This document shows positions 60,522 to 64,000 of a stretch of 64,000 nucleotides of DNA, one piece after another. Every line of letters starts with the position of its first letter. The first letter of the stretch is position 1. The stretch lies in the NCBI RefSeq assembly GCF_004217335.1, contig NZ_SHMP01000006.1, positions 330,154-394,153 of the forward strand, read 5' to 3'. Origin of the DNA: Natrinema hispanicum. GTDB taxonomy: Archaea; Halobacteriota; Halobacteria; Halobacteriales; Natrialbaceae. The position numbers and the translations under genes were made by a program. The notes beneath the pieces were generated by a model. That model saw only the letters and a list, made by a program, of their open reading frames with translations, searched no databases and was not told the origin of the DNA.

Positions 60522-62456
60522 TTAGAGGAAACGGAAGGTTTCCAGATTCTTCGGCGCGAAGGTGCGCATGTCGTAGTTGTGATAGAGCGCACTCGAGAGG
60601 TCCTGTGTGGAGCGTTCGTCGCCGTGGACACAGAGGACCTTCTCGGGACGTGGGTTCATCGTTTTGACGAAGTTCTCGAGGCCGGCGCGGTCGGCGTGGC
60701 CGGAGAAGCCATCGACGGTTTCGACGTCCATATTTAGCGAGAGGGTGCCGCGGCCGCCGCCGTTGCCCATGGCACCGACTTCGCTGGTCGGAATCTCGTC
60801 CCAACCGTTCTGAATGCGTCGGCCGAGGGTTCCCTGGGCCTGATAGCCGACGAAGACGAGCGTCGAGTCCGGGTCAGGGCCGATATGCGAGAGCCAGGAC
60901 ATGATCGGGCCGCCGGTGACCATCCCTGAAGTCGAGAGGATGATACAGGAGTCGCCGTCGGCGACGTCCTGGCGTTCTTCCTCGCCGCCGTCGATGTGGT
61001 TGAATTCCTCGGCGAGGAAGGGGTTTTCGTCCTCATGGAAGATGCGGTCGCGCAGGTCGTCACGGAGGTATTCGGGGTAGGTGGTGTGGATCGCCGTCGC
61101 CTCCCAGATCATGCCGTCTAAGTGGACCGGCATCGAGGGGATGTCGCCGTTGCGCATCGCCTCCTCTAAGACGAGCATGATTTCTTGGGAGCGGCCGACC
61201 GCGAACGCCGGAATGACGACCTTGCCACCCTGCTCGTAGGTCTCGTTGATGACTTCCTTGAGTCTCTCTTCGGAGTCCTGCTGGTCGGTCTGGTAGTCGT
61301 TGCGACCGCCGTAGGTCGACTCCATCACGAGCGTTTCGACCCGCGGGAAGTCGTTGGTCGCGCCGTTGAACAGGCGCGTGTCCTCGTAGTGAATGTCGCC
61401 GGAGAAGGCGACGTTGTAGAGGCCGTCACCGATGTGGAAGTGCGAGACGGCCGAGCCGAGGATGTGGCCGGCGTTGTGGAGGGTGAGTTTGACGTCCGGT
61501 GCGATGTCGGTGACGTCGCCATACTCGAGCGGGATGGTGTGTTTGATCGCTTCGCGGACCTGTTCGCTCTCGTAGGGTGGGCTGCGGCCTTCTTTGGCCG
61601 CGACGTCGAGATAGTCGAGGGTCAGCAGGCCCATCAGGTCCCGTGTGGGTTCGGTACAGTAGATCGGGCCGTCGTAGCCGTACTTGAACAGGAGCGGAAT
61701 GAGCGCGGAGTGGTCGAGGTGGGCGTGGGTGAGGACGACGGCGTCGATGGTCTGGGGGCCAGCGCCGAGTGCCTCGGGTGCGTGGAGATAGGGCACTTCG
61801 CCTTCCGCGCCGGGTTTATCACCGCAGTCGATGAGGATGCGGGTTTCGGGCGTCGAGAGAATAAACGACGCGCGACCGACTTCACGACAGCAACCCAGTG
61901 TGGTGATGCGGACGTACTCGTCGTCGGACATCTCCTCGCGGTGGATCTGTCGGCCGACCTTCTCCAAGATGTCTCGGCGCTCGTCGCGTTCCTGTTTGAG
62001 AAAACTCCGGACGTTCGAGACGGTCGAAGATTCGATCGGCGGGGTACGGACGACTTCGGGCGTCCAGCCGACGTTTTTCGTGATTTCGCGGAGCGTCGAG
62101 CCGTGACGGCCGATCACCATGCCGGGCTTTTCGGCCTCGATGACGACTTCGCCGGTATCGGCGTGGAAATCGAGATCGGTCACCCCGGCTTCGTCGGGAA
62201 TAACGCCCATGATCTCCTCGCGGGCCTGCTCGGGTCGCGAGAGAACGCTTGGGTCGGGCCGGACGGTGATCCGCTTGCGAAGCTTGCTCGCGAGCTGTCG
62301 GATGAGATCGCCCTGCTGGGCAAACTTTTTCGGATCGCGAGTGTAGACCACCAGTTCGGGGCCTTCGTATTTCACCGAGGAGACCGAGATATCGCTCGGT
62401 AACTCGCTCGTGATCTGTGCTTTGAGATCGTCGAGTTGCTGCTCTACAGTGCTCAT
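60522..62456 (-). CDS. fttA: aCPSF1/FttA transcription termination ribonuclease
   Basis: A 644-residue KH-beta-CASP protein. N-terminal KH domains (about 1-150, VKYEGPELVVYTRDPKKFAQ, EAEKPGMVIGRHGSTLREITK), then a metallo-beta-lactamase domain with LTHAHLDHSALIPLLFKYGYDG and HILGSAVSHFHIGDGLYNVAFSGDIHYED, then beta-CASP parts (VIPAFAVGRSQEIMLVLEEAM, STSGMVTGGPIMSWLSHIGPD and VDGFSGHADRAGLENFV). In archaea it ends transcription and trims 3' ends of RNA. The 3' side meets the hairpin cluster. Confidence 0.95.
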   Translation of the reverse strand: MSTVEQQLDDLKAQITSELPSDISVSSVKYEGPELVVYTRDPKKFAQQGDLIRQLASKLRKRITVRPDPSVLSRPEQAREEIMGVIPDEAGVTDLDFHADTGEVVIEAEKPGMVIGRHGSTLREITKNVGWTPEVVRTPPIESSTVSNVRSFLKQERDERRDILEKVGRQIHREEMSDDEYVRITTLGCCREVGRASFILSTPETRILIDCGDKPGAEGEVPYLHAPEALGAGPQTIDAVVLTHAHLDHSALIPLLFKYGYDGPIYCTEPTRDLMGLLTLDYLDVAAKEGRSPPYESEQVREAIKHTIPLEYGDVTDIAPDVKLTLHNAGHILGSAVSHFHIGDGLYNVAFSGDIHYEDTRLFNGATNDFPRVETLVMESTYGGRNDYQTDQQDSEERLKEVINETYEQGGKVVIPAFAVGRSQEIMLVLEEAMRNGDIPSMPVHLDGMIWEATAIHTTYPEYLRDDLRDRIFHEDENPFLAEEFNHIDGGEEERQDVADGDSCIILSTSGMVTGGPIMSWLSHIGPDPDSTLVFVGYQAQGTLGRRIQNGWDEIPTSEVGAMGNGGGRGTLSLNMDVETVDGFSGHADRAGLENFVKTMNPRPEKVLCVHGDERSTQDLSSALYHNYDMRTFAPKNLETFRFL

Positions 62457-62893
62457 AGGTCGCCAATGTGGCTTGCGTGAACTCGCCGTCCGGGATCGGG
62501 GACGCCGCCGGGCCGGGCGGAGGCGATCGGAGACAACTGACGGAACTCGGTGTCGTGACGACCGCTGACCGGCGGCCGCCGTGTCAACATCGGTGGTGAG
62601 TGTCGTCCGGACGGGACAACGTAGCTCACACTCCGTCTCGTCTCTTGGATCATCGTATCCTACTCCATGCCTGACGAAGACGCTCCCGGATCGGTTATCC
62701 TGGTTCGTGCGGGAAGATTCCAGGGAGAACCCGCTTACTCGAGGCTATTCTTTGCGGAGTATAAAAGCCTTCGCAAAACTGGGACCGGAGCGGCGCTCCT
62801 GTTGGCCAACAGGAGCGTTGAACGCGGTCTCTCGCCGGTGTAGGTGTGACGAATGCTACAGAGCTTTGGGAGATGCGACCGTCGTCGATAGCA
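62457..62893. other. 437-bp gap upstream of aCPSF1 and the unknown gene
   Basis: No convincing gene is seen. The left half (62457-62740) is the upstream side of aCPSF1; no strong TATA for it is clear, though a GC-rich leader is likely. The right half carries the TATA-bracketing inverted repeat and the perfect 24-bp palindrome described separately. Confidence 0.5.
62751..62817 (+). promoter_or_regulatory. TATA box bracketed by inverted repeat, followed by a perfect palindrome
   Basis: TATAAAAG (62760-62767) stands between TTTGCGGAG (62751-62759) and CTTCGCAAA (62769-62777), arms that match in 8 of 9 bases. About 16 bp further, CGCTCCTGTTGG and CCAACAGGAGCG (62794-62817) form a perfect 24-bp palindrome with no loop. 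The first would cover the TATA if bound by a dimeric repressor; the second would be near the transcript start. The gene at 62894 is the only downstream gene. Confidence 0.5.
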
Positions 62894-63376
62894 ATGCACG
62901 TCACGCCCACTCGCGTCAGCGAGGAACGAGACTGGATTGCAGCCCGTGCCGATCGCGTCGTCCCGATCATCAACGATGTCCGCGACGACCTCGGAGAGAT
63001 CTTCGAGACCGATGTCGATGCGGTGACGACGACACAGTACCGTGCGGCGGTCGACGACGTCTTTGCTGACGGCGATCTGGCAGTCAACGTCGCTGCCTTG
63101 GTCGCCATCCTCAGAGACCTCGATGTCGAGGGCGACTATCCAGGGTTCATTGTCGATGAACTCCTCGGTCGCGAACTCGCCGGAACGATCGCCGGCGAGC
63201 AACCGCTTCGGACGCTCGGTGAGGCGACGTTCCACTACGCCGACGTCCACGTCCACGGCGACGCAGACGAAAACGCCGGCGTCGACGACTGCGAGGCCGC
63301 ATTGGCCGCCGGCTTTCAGGAACGGCTGCCGGGGTGGAAGTGGACCGAGCGCGAGAGTCCGTTCAGCGTCGAATAA
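62894..63376 (+). CDS. 160-residue haloarchaeal protein, unknown
   Basis: MHVTPTRVSEERDWIAARADRVVPIINDVRDDLGEIFETDVDAVTTTQYRAAVDDVF, then LAVNVAALVAILRDLDVEGDYPGFIVDELLGRELAGTIAGEQPLRTLGEATFHYADVHV. Acidic, helical, soluble and ending LPGWKWTERESPFSVE. I do not recognise a family. A frame 16 codons longer exists. The TAA stop (63374-63376) is also the left duplication triplet of a family A element. The upstream region holds two palindromes and a TATA. Confidence 0.65.
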   Translation: MHVTPTRVSEERDWIAARADRVVPIINDVRDDLGEIFETDVDAVTTTQYRAAVDDVFADGDLAVNVAALVAILRDLDVEGDYPGFIVDELLGRELAGTIAGEQPLRTLGEATFHYADVHVHGDADENAGVDDCEAALAAGFQERLPGWKWTERESPFSVE

Positions 63377-63487
63377 TACTGCCGGACAGAACGACGTGAA
63401 GATCGGTCGCTCTGCTGCGGCCGTCACCGGTGGAGACGGCCGCGAATCCGCGACCGACTTCGTATTGACTTCTGTCCGACAGTATAA
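63374..63487 (+). mobile_element. Family A MITE-like element at a TAA stop codon
   Basis: A 108-bp element (63377-63484) with ends TACTGCCGGACAGAA and TTCTGTCCGACAGTA, flanked by TAA on both sides (63374-63376 and 63485-63487). The left TAA is the stop codon of the gene at 62894. The centre again holds a palindrome (GCGGCCGTC, GACGGCCGC) but is more diverged from the two other copies. TAA instead of TCA shows that the target is TNA. Confidence 0.85.
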
Positions 63488-63491
63488 GCAG

Positions 63492-64000
63492 TTACGACTC
63501 GGTGCCGGTGGTCGACTCGTTCGTGTCGCCGCTCACATCGGTCGAGTTGTTCGTCGCTCCCTGCTGGTCGTCGGCTGCCGCCTGTTGTTGCTGGAGTTGG
63601 TCTCGTCGCTGCGCGAACTGTTCGTACCGGTCGGCGGCATAGATCGCGTTGATGTCGCCGCTTTGTAGCGCACCAACGATGGTCGCAGGGGGTGCATCGA
63701 TGAGGAAGAAGCCGAACGACGGGGACGATTGTTCGATCGTCACGTCGTCGTTGGCGCTGGCCAGATCCTGGATCGCCGTTCCAGCCTCCTCGGTCAGCTC
63801 GCGCTGTTTGTCCTGGAACCGCTGACCAGCTTGTTGCTGAGTGATGCTACCGTTCTCGATGGATTGGCGGAGGTCCTGCTCGTAACTTGCCAGTTTCTCT
63901 TGATCCGGCATGACAGTCACGGTCAGCGGGCCATCGGCACTTCCCGAATCGCTCTGCGTGATCGACTCGAGTTGTGAACAGCCAGCGAGCGATGCGGCTG
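63492..64000 (-). CDS. Lipoprotein, N-terminus cut by window end
   Basis: The frame continues past position 64000. The visible start reads ASLAGCSQLESITQSDSG, which contains a lipobox (LAGC) with the lipidated Cys at 63978-63980; the signal peptide would lie off-window. The mature part, over 150 residues, is rich in Gln, Asp and Ser: DQEKLASYEQDLRQSIENGSITQQQAGQRFQDKQREL, then DAPPATIVGALQSGDINAIYAADRYEQFAQRRDQLQQQ and a Thr/Ser/Asp tail. I do not recognise a family. It is exported and anchored outside the cell. Confidence 0.8.
   Translation of the reverse strand, partial: AASLAGCSQLESITQSDSGSADGPLTVTVMPDQEKLASYEQDLRQSIENGSITQQQAGQRFQDKQRELTEEAGTAIQDLASANDDVTIEQSSPSFGFFLIDAPPATIVGALQSGDINAIYAADRYEQFAQRRDQLQQQQAAADDQQGATNNSTDVSGDTNESTTGTES

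Noticed and set aside
61185..62402. A 405-codon plus-strand frame
   Set aside because: Antisense to aCPSF1, a fully conserved gene.
62453..62653. A 66-codon minus-strand frame upstream of aCPSF1
   Set aside because: No promoter, no ribosome binding site and a composition unlike haloarchaeal proteins; more likely leader sequence.

Overview
The window is about 64 kb of chromosome from an extremely halophilic archaeon. The evidence is high GC with many short acidic proteins, archaeal information-processing genes (TFB, Rpo subunits, aCPSF1/FttA, PriS, Gins51, RNase HI, TmcA), TATA boxes placed 25-30 bp before start codons (leaderless transcripts), and haloarchaea-only families such as DUF7344 and bat-like HTH_10 regulators. 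The gene set suggests the Natrialbales group, but this is inference.

Layout. 1-5.5 kb: end of an FAD/Fe-S oxidoreductase, superoxide dismutase, a DUF7344 regulator, and the L7Ae-S28e-L24e-Ndk operon with a structured leader. 5.5-14.2 kb: tmcA, small membrane proteins, gltX, and the idsA/RNase J pair. 14.5-20.8 kb: a potassium uptake block (two TrkH, two TrkA, two small membrane proteins). 20.8-24.1 kb: isopentenyl phosphate kinase and mevalonate kinase, ThiR, a second DUF7344 regulator. 24.3-30.5 kb: the archaeal alpha-type ribosomal/RNA polymerase operon (tRNA-Ser, S13, S4, S11, Rpo3, tRNA-Leu, L18e, L13, S9, Rpo10, Rpo6, enolase, S2). 30.7-44.1 kb: MoaA, HTH_10 regulator, flavin protein, M20 peptidase, P-loop protein, RtcB with archease, primase with Gins51, peroxiredoxin, Cdc48 with an Hsp20-like partner. 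44.3-52.6 kb: hydrolase, PanB, phosphatases and a semiphosphorylative Entner-Doudoroff cluster (KDG aldolase-type gene, glucose dehydrogenase, GfcR). 52.7-64 kb: TFB, RNase HI, PadR, pyrophosphatase, phosphodiesterase-like protein, DUF371, endonuclease III, BluB, aCPSF1, and a lipoprotein cut by the window end.

The most unusual feature is a set of nine short dispersed elements with no coding capacity. Family A (three copies, about 107 bp) and family B (six copies, about 79 bp) both have terminal inverted repeats and 3-bp TNA target duplications (mostly TCA). In five of the nine cases the duplicated triplet is exactly the stop codon of a neighbouring gene (gltX, idsA, an HAD phosphatase, panB and an unknown gene), so the element begins at the stop without changing the protein. 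One A copy is nested inside a B copy. I see no transposase gene, CRISPR array, rRNA or replication origin in the window.

Other points: a candidate kink-turn leader before the L7Ae gene, loss of three of four zinc cysteines in L24e, palindromes overlapping TATA boxes, an exact 60-bp tandem duplication in Gins51, an internal promoter for gfcR inside gdh, and a likely frameshift in a small exported protein gene.
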